A stretch of 64,000 nt of DNA from NCBI RefSeq assembly GCF_020026915.1, contig NZ_JAINUY010000004.1, positions 248,001 through 312,000 of the forward strand, written 5' to 3'. Below, in pieces: positions 34,540-44,318 of the stretch; position 1 is the first letter of the stretch, and the number at the start of each line of letters is the position of its first letter. Made by a program: the position numbers and the translations under genes. Source of the DNA: Flavobacterium potami (GTDB lineage: Bacteria; Bacteroidota; Bacteroidia; Flavobacteriales; Flavobacteriaceae). The notes below the pieces were generated by a model. It worked only from the letters and a program-made list of their open reading frames with translations. It was not told where the DNA came from and ran no database searches.

Positions 34540-36723
34540 TTATTCTGCTCTTCGTAAAAAATGAAAATCAAGTTGTTTTTTAACTAAATCGGCATTTTTT
34601 ACCTTAACGTAAATCTCGTCTCCTAATTGCAATAAACGGTTTGACGTAGCTCCTACCAAAGCATATTGTCTTTCGTCGAAAGTATAATAATCATCTTTTA
34701 TTTCTCTGATTCTTACCATTCCTTCGCATTTGTTAGAAACGATTTCAACATAAATTCCCCATTCTGTAACACCAGAAATAACCCCAAGGAATTCTTCGTC
34801 CTGATGATCCTGCATGTATTTAACCTGCATGTATTTGATACTATCTCGCTCCGCATTTGTAGCTAAACTTTCCATGTTCGAACAATGCAAGCATTTGGTT
34901 TCATAGGTTTCTTCATCTACAGAAGCTCCTCCATCCAAATAATACTGCAACAAACGGTGTACCATAACGTCTGGATAACGACGAATTGGCGATGTAAAAT
35001 GACTATAATAATCAAAAGCTAAACCATAATGGCCAATATTATCTGTCGAATATTTGGCTTTACTCATACTTCTAATGGCAAGAGTATCAATAAGATTTTG
35101 TTCTTTCTTACCGTTTACTTCTTCCATTAAAGAATTCAGTGATTTAGCAATATCACCTTTATTTCTAAAATCTATCTTATAACCAAACTTAGCGATAACG
35201 GTTTGCATAGCAATCAATTTGTCTTCATTTGGTTCATCGTGAATACGATACACAAAGGTTTTCTTTTGTTTTCCAATGTATTCAGCCACTTTTCTATTGG
35301 CTAAAAGCATAAATTCTTCAATCAAATGATTGGCATCTTTTGATATTTTGAAATAAACACCTTCTGGTTCTCCTTGTTCATCCAAATTGAATTTCACTTC
35401 GACTTTATCAAAAGAAATGGCACCTTGCTGCATTCTCTTCTTTCTTAAAATCTTAGCTAATTCATCTAGTTTTAAAGTAGCTTCAACAATTTCATCTGAA
35501 ACAACATAAGAATCTCCAGTGATTGAAATATCAACCGGAATTGTATTATTTCCTTTTGTTTCAATAATATGCTGAGCCTCTTCATAAGCAAAACGTTGAT
35601 CCGAATAAATTACAGTTCTTCCAAACCATTGGTTAATAACCTGAGCTGTCGGAGAAACTTCAAATACAGCAGAGAATGTGTATTTCTCTTCATTTGGACG
35701 AAGTGAACACGCAAAATTCGATAAAACTTCAGGAAGCATTGGTACTACTCTATCGACTAAATAAACTGAAGTTGCTCTTTGATACGCTTCATCATCCAAA
35801 ATTGTTCCTTCTTCCAAATAATACGAAACATCCGCAATATGAATTCCGATTTCAAAATTTCCATTTTCTAACTTTTTGAAAGACAAGGCATCATCAAAAT
35901 CTTTTGCATCTTTCGGGTCAATCGTAAACGTAAGAGTATCACGCATATCACGACGTTTTGCAATCTCAGATTCTTGGATCGAAGTATCTAATTTTTGTGC
36001 ATACACTTCTACTTCTACAGGGAAATCAGATGGTAAACCGTACTCTGCTAAAATGGCATGAATTTCTGTATTATGTTCTCCAGGTTTTCCTAAAACACGA
36101 ATTACAGATCCAAACGGACTATCTGCTCTTTTTGGCCAATCTTCAATCTTCACTAAAACTACATCACCGTTTTCTGCTTCACCAATTTTATCTTTTGGAA
36201 TAAAAATATCGGTATACATTTTAGGATTTGCAGTCGAAACAAAAGCAAAATTAGGCTGCATATCAATTACACCAACAAATTCTGTTTTATCTCTTTCAAG
36301 AACTTCAATTACTTCACCTTCAGGTCTTTTTCCTTTTCTTCTGTTATAAACGTAAACTTTTACTTTGTCTTTGTCTAACGCACGATTCAAATTATTGGTC
36401 GGAATAAAAACATCTTCTTCAAATTCATCACAAATAAAATATGCCGTTTTTCTACTCGTCATATCTATTGTTCCTTCGTAATAATCCTGGCTTACTGCTT
36501 TAATCAAATATTTTCCAGGTTCTGTTTCTATAATTTTCTTTTGCGAAGCCAGAATTTTTAGTTCTTTTATGATCTGATTTCTACTATTGGTATCATCAAC
36601 TTCAAGCTTCGCTCCTATTTGTTTATAATTGAATGGTTTATTAGCATTTTGCGATAAAATCTTTATAATTTTTCCAGAGAAATCCTTCTCTTTTTTTATC
36701 GGCTTTCTAATTTTCTTACTCAT
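34540..36723 (-). CDS. rnr: ribonuclease R
   Basis: RNase R is a processive 3'-5' exoribonuclease that degrades structured RNA. The 727-aa protein has an N-terminal helix-turn-helix (residues 15-70), cold-shock domains (about 80-230), the RNB catalytic centre with FTIDPKDAKDFDDALSF (metal-binding aspartates, about 270) and a C-terminal S1 domain (about 640-725). Length is typical of Bacteroidetes enzymes. It heads a likely operon with the head-GIN and LysE-type genes. Confidence 0.95.
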   Translation of the reverse strand: MSKKIRKPIKKEKDFSGKIIKILSQNANKPFNYKQIGAKLEVDDTNSRNQIIKELKILASQKKIIETEPGKYLIKAVSQDYYEGTIDMTSRKTAYFICDEFEEDVFIPTNNLNRALDKDKVKVYVYNRRKGKRPEGEVIEVLERDKTEFVGVIDMQPNFAFVSTANPKMYTDIFIPKDKIGEAENGDVVLVKIEDWPKRADSPFGSVIRVLGKPGEHNTEIHAILAEYGLPSDFPVEVEVYAQKLDTSIQESEIAKRRDMRDTLTFTIDPKDAKDFDDALSFKKLENGNFEIGIHIADVSYYLEEGTILDDEAYQRATSVYLVDRVVPMLPEVLSNFACSLRPNEEKYTFSAVFEVSPTAQVINQWFGRTVIYSDQRFAYEEAQHIIETKGNNTIPVDISITGDSYVVSDEIVEATLKLDELAKILRKKRMQQGAISFDKVEVKFNLDEQGEPEGVYFKISKDANHLIEEFMLLANRKVAEYIGKQKKTFVYRIHDEPNEDKLIAMQTVIAKFGYKIDFRNKGDIAKSLNSLMEEVNGKKEQNLIDTLAIRSMSKAKYSTDNIGHYGLAFDYYSHFTSPIRRYPDVMVHRLLQYYLDGGASVDEETYETKCLHCSNMESLATNAERDSIKYMQVKYMQDHQDEEFLGVISGVTEWGIYVEIVSNKCEGMVRIREIKDDYYTFDERQYALVGATSNRLLQLGDEIYVKVKNADLVKKQLDFHFLRRAE

Positions 36724-36833
36724 ATATCTTTTCTTATAAGGTTTAAAATTACAAATAAGATACCAAATAATACTTTTTAAGAAATAGAATTATTAAAAAT
36801 GTAACTTTTCGTACATTTACAAAAAGACCTAAA

Positions 36834-37067
36834 ATGGGAAGCTTTAAAACGATTGCCGTATTCAATTATCTGCACGAAACCGTAATTCTCAAACACTTAC
36901 TGGAACAGGAAGGAATTCCATACTTTTTTGAAAACGAAATGACGCTCTCCGTCATGCCATTTTACTCCAATGCCTTGGGCGGAATCAAGCTCAAAGTTCA
37001 TCCAAACGATTTCGAACACGTTCAGGAAATTCTGGACAATCTCAACAATCCACTCAAAATTGTCTGA
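36834..37067 (+). CDS. DUF2007 family protein (77 aa)
   Basis: The small protein has a ferredoxin-like alpha/beta pattern (FKTIAVFNYLHETVILKHLLE... GGIKLKVHPNDFEHVQEIL), characteristic of DUF2007, sometimes called putative signal-transducing proteins. The exact role is unknown. It diverges from rnr by 110 bp and has no close partner downstream. Confidence 0.85.
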   Translation: MGSFKTIAVFNYLHETVILKHLLEQEGIPYFFENEMTLSVMPFYSNALGGIKLKVHPNDFEHVQEILDNLNNPLKIV

Positions 37068-37733
37068 AACAGAAATCAATTTCAAAATTCAAATTCAATT
37101 TTGAATCAGGTTAAAATTCAATTCAAAATAAAATTTTTTCTTTTTAAACTTTTTTAGTTTTCAACATATATTAAATACAAAAAAAAAAGATTTTTAAAAT
37201 TTAAAAAAATTTGGTTGTTATTATAGCGTGTTAATATGTCGAATAAATTTATTTTTGAAGTCATTGAAATCTCGTTTTACTTATTTATTCTGAGTTATCA
37301 ACATAGTTATTTTTGGTTAAATGATTAATTTATAAGACTTTTTGTATTTTAATTAACAACCGTTGACAACCAAAAATGAATTGATTTTGTAGATAAGTTG
37401 ATATGTTGATTTCTGTTGAAAATGGTATTTTTGATATTGATAACTTTTCCAAAAATTCACGAAACTTTTCTTGCATATTTAATTTCAGTTTTGGATTAGG
37501 TATTTTTTCCAAACATCCAAAAAAAACTTCTAATTTTCTTTTCGAACTTATTAACATTTTCTGTTAATTTAAAGTTAACTGAATATCAACGAATTACGAA
37601 CCCGTATTAACACCTCAAAATTTTAACAAATATTATGAATATTATTTATTGATTATGAGATACTTATGAAGTTATTAAAATTGTTGATAACGTATAAGAT
37701 TTTGAAATTAAGATAGTTATATAATGCTGCTTT
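37068..37733. other. AT-rich stretch with no gene seen
   Basis: No credible gene is visible. A reverse-strand frame at 37330-37557 lacks any family likeness and looks random. There are A/T runs and a few short self-complementary segments such as AATTCAAAATTGAATT-like blocks near 37085-37120. Confidence 0.5.
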
Positions 37734-37843
37734 TTTGCCACGAATTTCAAAAACGTACAACAATTAAAATTTTGAATTTTAAGAATGTTTAAAACTCTAG
37801 ATTTTAAAAGAAATTAGTGAAAATTAGTGTAATTCGTGGCAAA
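37734..37843. repeat. inverted repeat TTTGCCACGAATT ... AATTCGTGGCAAA
   Basis: The perfect 13-bp arms (37734-37746 and 37831-37843) frame about 84 bp of AT-rich DNA with AAATTAGTG repeated. Such GCCACGAATT elements are dispersed in Bacteroidetes genomes. Confidence 0.75.
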
Positions 37844-37858
37844 CATATAATTATTAAG

Positions 37859-37866
37859 TAAATTTG
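37859..37866 (+). promoter_or_regulatory. -7 box of the rpiB promoter
   Basis: TAAATTTG, 26 bases before the ATG. No -33 TTTG at the expected spacing. Confidence 0.45.
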
Positions 37867-37892
37867 CAATACACAACTTAATAGTATTAAAA

Positions 37893-38324
37893 ATGAAAAT
37901 TTCGATAGGAAACGATCACGCAGGTCCAGAATATAAAAAAGCAATTGTTGAGATGCTTAAAGCTAGAGGATATGAGGTAACTAATTATGGTACAGATACG
38001 GATGCTTCTGTAGATTATCCAGATTTTGGACATCCCGTTGCCAATGATGTATCTGAAGGAAAAGCTGATTTTGGAATCGTAATCTGTGGAAGCGGTAACG
38101 GAATTGCAATGACTGTTAATAAACACCCTAAAGTAAGAGCTGGTTTATGCTGGACTAAAGAAATTGCGTATTTAACTCGTTTACACAACGACGCAAACAT
38201 TGTAAGTATTCCGGCGAGGTTTACATCTATTCACCAAGCTGTTGAAATCGTTGAAACTTTCTTAGATACAGCTTTTGAAGGTGGAAGACATCAAAATAGA
38301 GTCAATAAAATTGCTTGCGCATAA
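37893..38324 (+). CDS. rpiB: ribose 5-phosphate isomerase B
   Basis: RpiB interconverts ribulose 5-phosphate and ribose 5-phosphate in the pentose phosphate pathway. The 143-aa protein has the opening ISIGNDHAGPEYK (residues 3-15), the DYPDFG block and the catalytic-cysteine motif GIVICGSGNGIAM (residues 62-74). Length is typical. It stands alone, with a promoter-like box upstream and a hairpin downstream. Confidence 0.96.
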   Translation: MKISIGNDHAGPEYKKAIVEMLKARGYEVTNYGTDTDASVDYPDFGHPVANDVSEGKADFGIVICGSGNGIAMTVNKHPKVRAGLCWTKEIAYLTRLHNDANIVSIPARFTSIHQAVEIVETFLDTAFEGGRHQNRVNKIACA

Positions 38325-38367
38325 AAAGTTCAAAAAAAATCGGTGCTTCGCACCAGAAAAAATAAAC

Positions 38368-38405
38368 AAACCGGGCGGATTTTTAATAATTCGACCGGTT
38401 TTTAT
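38368..38405 (+). terminator. terminator of rpiB
   Basis: AAACCGG pairs with CCGGTTT and is followed by TTTATTTTTT. A small GGTGC/GCACC hairpin at 38342-38354 may help. Confidence 0.6.
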
Positions 38406-38470
38406 TTTTTAAAACATTGAAATAGAAATATTTAAAATACCGTTTTTAGAGTTATTAACAATGTTAATAT

Positions 38471-38740
38471 CTAAATACTATGGGTTAATTTTAGGTAGAT
38501 AACAACAATCTGCACAATAATAACATAAGAGAATTTCATAATAAATGTGATTTTTCCCGTTTTATGTCTAAAGAAAAACATTCCTGTTAATAACCCAATT
38601 GTACCACCAACAAAAGCAAGGAAAAACAGTACAATTTCAGGAATCCGCCTTTTATGCCTTCTGGCCTGAAATTTATCATAGCCGGTAAGTATGAAGGTAA
38701 AGCAGTTTACAAATAAAATATATAGTAATAAAACTTTCAT
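38471..38740 (-). CDS. DUF1294 membrane protein (89 aa)
   Basis: Three hydrophobic helices (about residues 2-19, 36-56 and 68-86) surround YDKFQARRHKRRIPE and the FRHKTGKITF segment, the signature of DUF1294. The function is unknown. The reverse strand has a TATCTTTG box at 38765-38758, 18 bp before the ATG. Confidence 0.87.
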   Translation of the reverse strand: MKVLLLYILFVNCFTFILTGYDKFQARRHKRRIPEIVLFFLAFVGGTIGLLTGMFFFRHKTGKITFIMKFSYVIIVQIVVIYLKLTHSI

Positions 38741-38854
38741 AGGCTAAAAATTAAAAACAAAGATATTATTTTAGCAAACTAATTGATTACATACTTCGTT
38801 TTTTAACAAGTAAAATGTATCATTTTAAAATTAAGAATTTATTTCATTAAAACT

Positions 38855-40978
38855 ATGACTAACATTCAATTCATTGCCAAGTCAGTTCAGGCACCGGCAG
38901 TCAGTATTCAAAACACCGTAAAATTATTAGAAGAAGATTGTACGATTCCGTTTATTTCACGTTATCGAAAAGACGCTACCGGTAATCTGGATGAAACTGT
39001 AATAGAGCTGATTGCAAAACTTCAAAAAGATTATGATACGCTTATAAAACGCAAAGAAGCAGTTCTAAAATCGATAGAAGAACAAAAGGCACTTACGCCA
39101 GAATTGAAGAAAAAAATTGAAGATAGTTTTGATTTGCAAGAAATTGAAGATTTCTATCTTCCATATAAAAAGAAGAAAAAAACAAAAGCAGATGTTGCAC
39201 GAGAATTTGGTTTAGAACCTTTGGCTAAAATCATTATGTCGGAAAGCGATGTTGATGTTGATTTTATCTCGACACAATATTTGAATGACAACGTTGTAAA
39301 TGAAGAAGCGGCAATGCAAGGGGCGAGAGATATTGTTGCAGAATGGATCAATGAGAATATCTATGTTCGTAAACAACTTAGAAGATTGTTTCAACGCAAA
39401 GCAACTATCGGTACAAAAGTGGTTAAAAAGAAGGCTGAAGAAGAAGGAGCACAAAAATTCAGTCAATATTTTGATTGGGAAGAACCGCTAACCAAAACAC
39501 CGGCGCACCGTTTATTAGCGATGCTTCGTGCAGAAAATGAAGGCTTTATAAAAATGAAAATTGATGTTGATATTGATGATGCTTACGATGTTATCGATGA
39601 GATTATCATTAAAAAACAAAATAATACAACGGCCCATTTACAACTCGCAATTGAAGACAGTTATAAACGTCTATTGAATCCAGCAATTGGAAACGAAACG
39701 CTGCAGGAAGCAAAAGCAAAAGCTGATGCCAATTCTATTCAGGTATTTGCTAACAATTTGGGTCAGTTATTACTAGCTCCACCGTTAGGAGAAAAACGTA
39801 TTCTGGCAATCGATCCTGGATTTAGAAGTGGTTGTAAAGTGGTTTGTTTAGATGAAAAAGGCGATTTGTTATACAATGAAACGATTTATCCGCACGCGCC
39901 TCAAAATGAGGAAACTATGGCAATAAAGAAAATTCGTTCTATGGTAAATGCCTATCAAATTGATGCCATTTCTATCGGAAATGGAACAGCTTCACGCGAG
40001 ACGGAATTTTTTATCAAAAAAATAGCTTTTGATAAACCAATTCAGGTTTTTATTGTTTCTGAGGCAGGAGCTTCTGTTTATTCGGCTTCTAAAATTGCGA
40101 GAGAAGAATTTCCTAATTATGATGTAACGGTTCGTGGTTCGGTTTCTATCGGAAGACGACTTTCAGATCCGTTGGCCGAATTGGTAAAAATTGATCCGAA
40201 AGCCATTGGAGTAGGACAGTATCAGCACGATGTTGATCAAACGAAATTAAAAGAAGAATTAGATAATACGGTTATTCGATGTGTAAACTCGGTTGGAATT
40301 AACATCAACACGGCAAGTAAACATTTGCTAAGTTATGTGAGTGGAATCGGGGAGAAGCTGGCGGAAAACATTGTACAATACCGCTCTGAAAATGGACCTT
40401 TTGAAGATAGAAAACAACTGAAAAAAGTGCCACGTTTAGGAGATAAAGCCTATCAACAAGGAGCAGCGTTTATCAGAATTACAAATGCTAAAAATCCGTT
40501 GGATAATTCGGCGGTGCATCCAGAAGCTTATCCAGTTGTGGAGAAGATGGCAAAAGATTTGAAAATCTCGGTAAATGACTTAATTGCAAACAAAGAGAAA
40601 ACAGCCTTAATTAAAGCTGAAAACTATATTACACCTGAAATTGGTTTGCTTACCCTAAAAGACATTATAAAAGAGCTTGAAAAGCCTGGATTAGACCCGA
40701 GAAAGTCGGCTAAGGTTTTTGAATTTGATGCCAACGTAAAATCAATCAAAGATTTGAAAACCGGAATGATATTACCAGGTATTGTTAATAACATTACCAA
40801 CTTTGGCTGTTTTGTTGACATCGGAATCAAAGAAAGTGGTTTAGTGCATATTTCGCAGTTAAAAGCAGGATTTGTAAGCGATGTAAATGAAGTTGTAAAA
40901 TTGCACCAGCATGTTGATGTAAAAGTTACCGAAGTTGATGAGGATAGAAAACGTATTCAGCTGACGATGATACTTTAA
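38855..40978 (+). CDS. tex: Tex-family RNA-binding protein (S1 domain)
   Basis: Tex proteins bind nucleic acids and influence transcription or RNA decay. The 707-aa protein has an N-terminal helical domain (residues 1-300), a YqgF-like RNase-H fold (about 315-440, with ILAIDPGFRSGCKVVCLD), a helix-hairpin-helix pair (about 480-550, YVSGIGEKLAENIV and KKVPRLGDKAYQQ) and a C-terminal S1 domain (about 625-700). Length is typical. Confidence 0.95.
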   Translation: MTNIQFIAKSVQAPAVSIQNTVKLLEEDCTIPFISRYRKDATGNLDETVIELIAKLQKDYDTLIKRKEAVLKSIEEQKALTPELKKKIEDSFDLQEIEDFYLPYKKKKKTKADVAREFGLEPLAKIIMSESDVDVDFISTQYLNDNVVNEEAAMQGARDIVAEWINENIYVRKQLRRLFQRKATIGTKVVKKKAEEEGAQKFSQYFDWEEPLTKTPAHRLLAMLRAENEGFIKMKIDVDIDDAYDVIDEIIIKKQNNTTAHLQLAIEDSYKRLLNPAIGNETLQEAKAKADANSIQVFANNLGQLLLAPPLGEKRILAIDPGFRSGCKVVCLDEKGDLLYNETIYPHAPQNEETMAIKKIRSMVNAYQIDAISIGNGTASRETEFFIKKIAFDKPIQVFIVSEAGASVYSASKIAREEFPNYDVTVRGSVSIGRRLSDPLAELVKIDPKAIGVGQYQHDVDQTKLKEELDNTVIRCVNSVGININTASKHLLSYVSGIGEKLAENIVQYRSENGPFEDRKQLKKVPRLGDKAYQQGAAFIRITNAKNPLDNSAVHPEAYPVVEKMAKDLKISVNDLIANKEKTALIKAENYITPEIGLLTLKDIIKELEKPGLDPRKSAKVFEFDANVKSIKDLKTGMILPGIVNNITNFGCFVDIGIKESGLVHISQLKAGFVSDVNEVVKLHQHVDVKVTEVDEDRKRIQLTMIL

Positions 40979-41028
40979 AAAATGAAATTTTAGATATTCC
41001 AAACTCCAAAAAACTGGAATCATTAGAT

Positions 41029-41069
41029 AAAAACTCCCAAAATTATATTTGTAATTTGGGAGTTTTTCA
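41029..41069 (+). terminator. terminator downstream of tex
   Basis: AAAACTCCCAAA pairs with TTTGGGAGTTTT, with a T-run after. Confidence 0.8.
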
Positions 41070-41140
41070 TTTAACACAAATTATATGATAAAAGAATCTT
41101 TGTAAAATATATATTTGTAGGAAAATATAAACCCCAAATT

Positions 41141-41785
41141 ATGAAAAAAAGCATTTTAATTTTAATTACCCTATTATTTACTTCTATTGGCCACGCTAAT
41201 TTTTACAAGGTTATCTTGTATATGGAAGATGGAACAAAAAAAACAGGTTTTGCCGAATTGGTAAAGAGTGAAGATTCTAAAATAAGTTTTAAAACAGATG
41301 AAAGCGCTAAAAAAGAAAAAATAGCAAGTACAGAAGTAAAGAAAATAGAATATTTTGATGAAGAAGAATGCATTACTACGGTAGAAGCTTTGTATGCAAC
41401 TACAGCAAACATTTTGACAGGAAAATTTTCGAAATCTAAAAAGAAATTATGGTTTAATGTTATTTATGATAAAGATGTTAAAATCGGCGTTATTCGCGAT
41501 GCTGGAACTATAAGACCAAATGCAGGAGGAACTAGTACAATTGTAAGTTCATCTAGTAGTTCTTATTTTTTCGGAAAGAAAAACAGCGATGCATTGGTTT
41601 TTGGATATTTTACAACTGCTAATACCGTTGGAGCTATAGGAACAGAATCTCTATTGAGAAAAATGTCGAGGGAAGCTTTTTCAGATTGTCCTAAACTTAT
41701 AGAAGCAATCGGAAAGGAAGATTTTAAGCTTAGAACATTGCTGGAGCAATTGGTAACGATTTTTGATAAAGAAAAATGTAAATAA
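41141..41785 (+). CDS. hypothetical exported protein (214 aa)
   Basis: A signal peptide (residues 1-19, ending GHA) is followed by a short beta-rich part (YKVILYMEDGTKKTGFAELV), a Gly/Ser-rich linker (about residues 125-146) and a helical C-terminus with two cysteines (about residues 185 and 213). I do not recognise a family. The TGFAE/TDESA region is reminiscent of Sm-like barrels that sense transcription products, but this is speculation. Confidence 0.6.
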   Translation: MKKSILILITLLFTSIGHANFYKVILYMEDGTKKTGFAELVKSEDSKISFKTDESAKKEKIASTEVKKIEYFDEEECITTVEALYATTANILTGKFSKSKKKLWFNVIYDKDVKIGVIRDAGTIRPNAGGTSTIVSSSSSSYFFGKKNSDALVFGYFTTANTVGAIGTESLLRKMSREAFSDCPKLIEAIGKEDFKLRTLLEQLVTIFDKEKCK

Positions 41786-41795
41786 ATCAAATAAA

Positions 41796-41832
41796 AAAAA
41801 TCCCAGACTACTATTGTAATCTGGGATTTTTA
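41796..41832. terminator. bidirectional terminator
   Basis: AAAAATCCCAGA and TCTGGGATTTTT pair perfectly around a 12-base loop between convergent genes. Confidence 0.85.
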
Positions 41833-41849
41833 ATAAGTTTTCGAATTTC

Positions 41850-42029
41850 TTATTTTGTTTCTTCCTCTTGTTTTTTAGAAGCAGCAGGTTGATCGTCTTT
41901 AGCAGCGTTTTTAAATTCCTTAATTCCGCTTCCTAAACCTTTCATTAATTCTGGAATTTTTTTACCTCCAAAAAGTAATATCACAATACCTACGATAACA
42001 AGGATTTCTGTAAGACCTAATCTTCCCAT
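41850..42029 (-). CDS. tatA: Sec-independent translocase TatA
   Basis: TatA forms the protein-conducting assemblies of the twin-arginine pathway. The 59-aa protein has the typical short membrane helix (residues 4-19), [14 protein letters not shown] (the hinge and amphipathic helix) and a charged tail. The ATG at 42029 ([13 protein letters not shown]) is chosen; an upstream ATG at 42080 gives an atypical N-terminus. No tatC is nearby in the window. Confidence 0.93.
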   Translation of the reverse strand: MGRLGLTEILVIVGIVILLFGGKKIPELMKGLGSGIKEFKNAAKDDQPAASKKQEEETK

Positions 42030-42242
42030 GACTATTATATTTAATGCCGAAGCAAATTGTTTTTCTAAATTATCCCGCAAAGGTATATAGAAATATACGA
42101 AATAGAAGTATTTTTAGTTTAAAATATTTGTTGCAGACCACGTTAAATATTTTATAAAATAGTAAATTATAGCTTTTCATAGAATTTTCCAGATCATTAT
42201 CATGATGATTAATTACTATATTTGCTAGCATAATGAAGTACA

Positions 42243-42749
42243 ATGGCTAAAAAGAAGAAAAAAAATTTAAGAAAAAAATTATTCATAAAAAATCGTCTGG
42301 TAATTTTAAATGAAGATACTTTTGAAGAAATTTTTTCTTTTAGACTTACTTTAATGAATGTTTTTGTAACGTTTACTTTAGGAGGTATTTTTTTAATTTT
42401 AGTAACAACTTTCATTATTGCTTTTACGCCGCTTCGCGAATTTATTCCAGGATATTCTTCGACAGAATTAAAGAGAAATGCAACCCGATTGGCTATAAAG
42501 TCAGATTCGCTGGAAACAGCTTTAAAACAGAATGAAGCTTACATAAAAGGCATTCAGAAAGTTTTAAGAGGAGAATTGGAATATTCAAAATTTAATAAAG
42601 ATTCGATAGTAACAGAATCTCTTGAAGATGCTTCAGATTTAAACATGAAAGCATCAGAAGCTGAAATAAAATTAAGAGAAGATGTCTCTGCAACCGAAAA
42701 GGAGTTAAAGGCAAAATCTCAAGACAAAAAGAAAAGTGATAAAAAATAA
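42243..42749 (+). CDS. membrane protein resembling the N-terminal half of M23 peptidases (168 aa)
   Basis: A basic N-terminus (KKKKKNLRKKL) is followed by one membrane helix (residues 44-62), FTPLREFIPGYSS and a coiled coil (about residues 70-168). From memory, this N-terminal layout occurs in longer Bacteroidetes M23 metallopeptidases, but no HxxxD or HxH M23 centre is present and the stop is clean. It may be a non-enzymatic partner. It ends 11 bp before the GH3-like gene. Confidence 0.6.
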   Translation: MAKKKKKNLRKKLFIKNRLVILNEDTFEEIFSFRLTLMNVFVTFTLGGIFLILVTTFIIAFTPLREFIPGYSSTELKRNATRLAIKSDSLETALKQNEAYIKGIQKVLRGELEYSKFNKDSIVTESLEDASDLNMKASEAEIKLREDVSATEKELKAKSQDKKKSDKK

Positions 42750-42760
42750 TACCACTCAAA

Positions 42761-44248
42761 ATGTCAATTAAGTCAATTGCGGCAAAAATATTTGCCAGAA
42801 AAATATATAAACAAACGCTTAGATGGGCAGAAAAACCGGTTGAAACACAAGAAAAGGTTTTTCAAAAATTAATTAAAAGTGCTACTGAAACCGATTTTGG
42901 AAAAGATCATCATTTTAATCAAATAACAACGGTTGCAGATTTTCAAAAAAACGTTCCGGTACGAGATTACGAAGACTTAAAACCATATATAGAAAAGGTT
43001 GTAAAAGGTGAAGAAAACATTCTCTGGAACGGAAAACCGCTTTACTTTGCCAAAACTTCGGGAACAACTTCGGGAGCCAAATTTATTCCGCTAACGAAAG
43101 AATCGATGCCGTATCATATAGAAGCGGCTCGAAATGCGATTCTGCATTATGTTAACGAAACTGGAAATGCCGATTTTGTCGATGGAAAAATGATTTTTCT
43201 GCAAGGAAGCCCAATTCTGACGGAAAAATACGGAATTAAATTCGGTCGACTTTCAGGAATTGTAGCGCATTTTGTTCCTAAATATCTACAGAAAAACAGA
43301 ATGCCATCTTGGGAAACCAATTGTATTGAAGATTGGGAAACCAAAGTAGATGCGATTGTAGACGAAACAATAAAAGAAGATATGTCGGTTATTTCGGGAA
43401 TTCCATCTTGGGTTCAGATGTATTTTGAACGTTTACAGCAAAAAAGCGACGGAAAAAAGATTGGCGAAATATTCAAAAACTTCAATTTGTTTATTTACGG
43501 AGGTGTTAATTATGAGCCTTATCGTGCCAAATTTGAAAACATGATTGGCAGAAAAGTTGACAGTATCGAATTGTTTCCGGCTTCTGAAGGTTTTTTTGCT
43601 TATCAGGATTCACAGAAAGAAAAAGGAATGCTTCTGTTATTGAATTCTGGAATTTTTTACGAGTTTATAAAAGCAGATGAATTCTTTGAGGAAAACCCAA
43701 AGGCATTGACTATTGGCGAAGTTGAAATAGGCGTAAATTATGTTCTTATAATTTCTACCAACGCAGGACTTTGGCGTTATAATATTGGAGATACTGTTCA
43801 GTTTACATCTTTAGCTCCATATCGTGTGATAGTTTCCGGACGTATCAAACATTATATTTCGGCTTTTGGAGAACACGTAATTGCCAATGAAGTGGAAAAT
43901 GCTATGAAAGAAGCTGTAGCTGAAACCAATATTGTAATTAACGAATTTACGGTTGCACCACAGATTAATCCGTCTAGCGGACTTCCGTATCATGAATGGC
44001 TGATTGAATTTGAACATGAACCAGAAAACATGGAAATTTTTGCTGAAACAATTGACAATTCAATGCGAAAGCAGAATATTTATTACGACGATTTAATTAC
44101 TGGAAATGTTTTAAGAAAAGTTGTGGTCACGAAAGTTTCTAAAAACGGATTTCAAGATTACATGAAATCTCAAGGAAAACTGGGCGGACAGAATAAAATT
44201 CCGAGATTATCTAACGATAGAAATATTGCGGATAATCTTACAAAATAA
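42761..44248 (+). CDS. GH3 auxin-responsive-promoter family protein
   Basis: GH3 proteins are adenylate-forming enzymes that activate carboxylic acids and conjugate them to an amine. The 495-aa protein has the ATP-binding FAKTSGTTSGAKFIP motif (about residues 101-115), YGGVNYEPYR and the FPASEGFFAYQ motif (about 275-285). In bacteria the substrate is usually unknown. It is closely downstream of the coiled-coil gene, so one operon is likely. Confidence 0.92.
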   Translation: MSIKSIAAKIFARKIYKQTLRWAEKPVETQEKVFQKLIKSATETDFGKDHHFNQITTVADFQKNVPVRDYEDLKPYIEKVVKGEENILWNGKPLYFAKTSGTTSGAKFIPLTKESMPYHIEAARNAILHYVNETGNADFVDGKMIFLQGSPILTEKYGIKFGRLSGIVAHFVPKYLQKNRMPSWETNCIEDWETKVDAIVDETIKEDMSVISGIPSWVQMYFERLQQKSDGKKIGEIFKNFNLFIYGGVNYEPYRAKFENMIGRKVDSIELFPASEGFFAYQDSQKEKGMLLLLNSGIFYEFIKADEFFEENPKALTIGEVEIGVNYVLIISTNAGLWRYNIGDTVQFTSLAPYRVIVSGRIKHYISAFGEHVIANEVENAMKEAVAETNIVINEFTVAPQINPSSGLPYHEWLIEFEHEPENMEIFAETIDNSMRKQNIYYDDLITGNVLRKVVVTKVSKNGFQDYMKSQGKLGGQNKIPRLSNDRNIADNLTK

Positions 44249-44272
44249 AATAATATTTCCAAGATTAAGCAG

Positions 44273-44308
44273 TTTACTTATTCATATAAATTAGGATGAA
44301 TAAGTAAA
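44273..44308. repeat. 13-bp inverted repeat just upstream of the transposase
   Basis: TTTACTTATTCAT (44273-44285) and ATGAATAAGTAAA (44296-44308) are exact complements across 10 bases. It lies between the GH3-like gene and the REP-associated transposase and could be either's end signal. Confidence 0.7.
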
Positions 44309-44318
44309 TGAAAATTAA

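Noticed and set aside
37330..37557. A 75-codon reverse-strand ORF in the gap before rpiB
   Set aside because: Random-looking sequence in AT-rich DNA with no promoter, leader or family signal.
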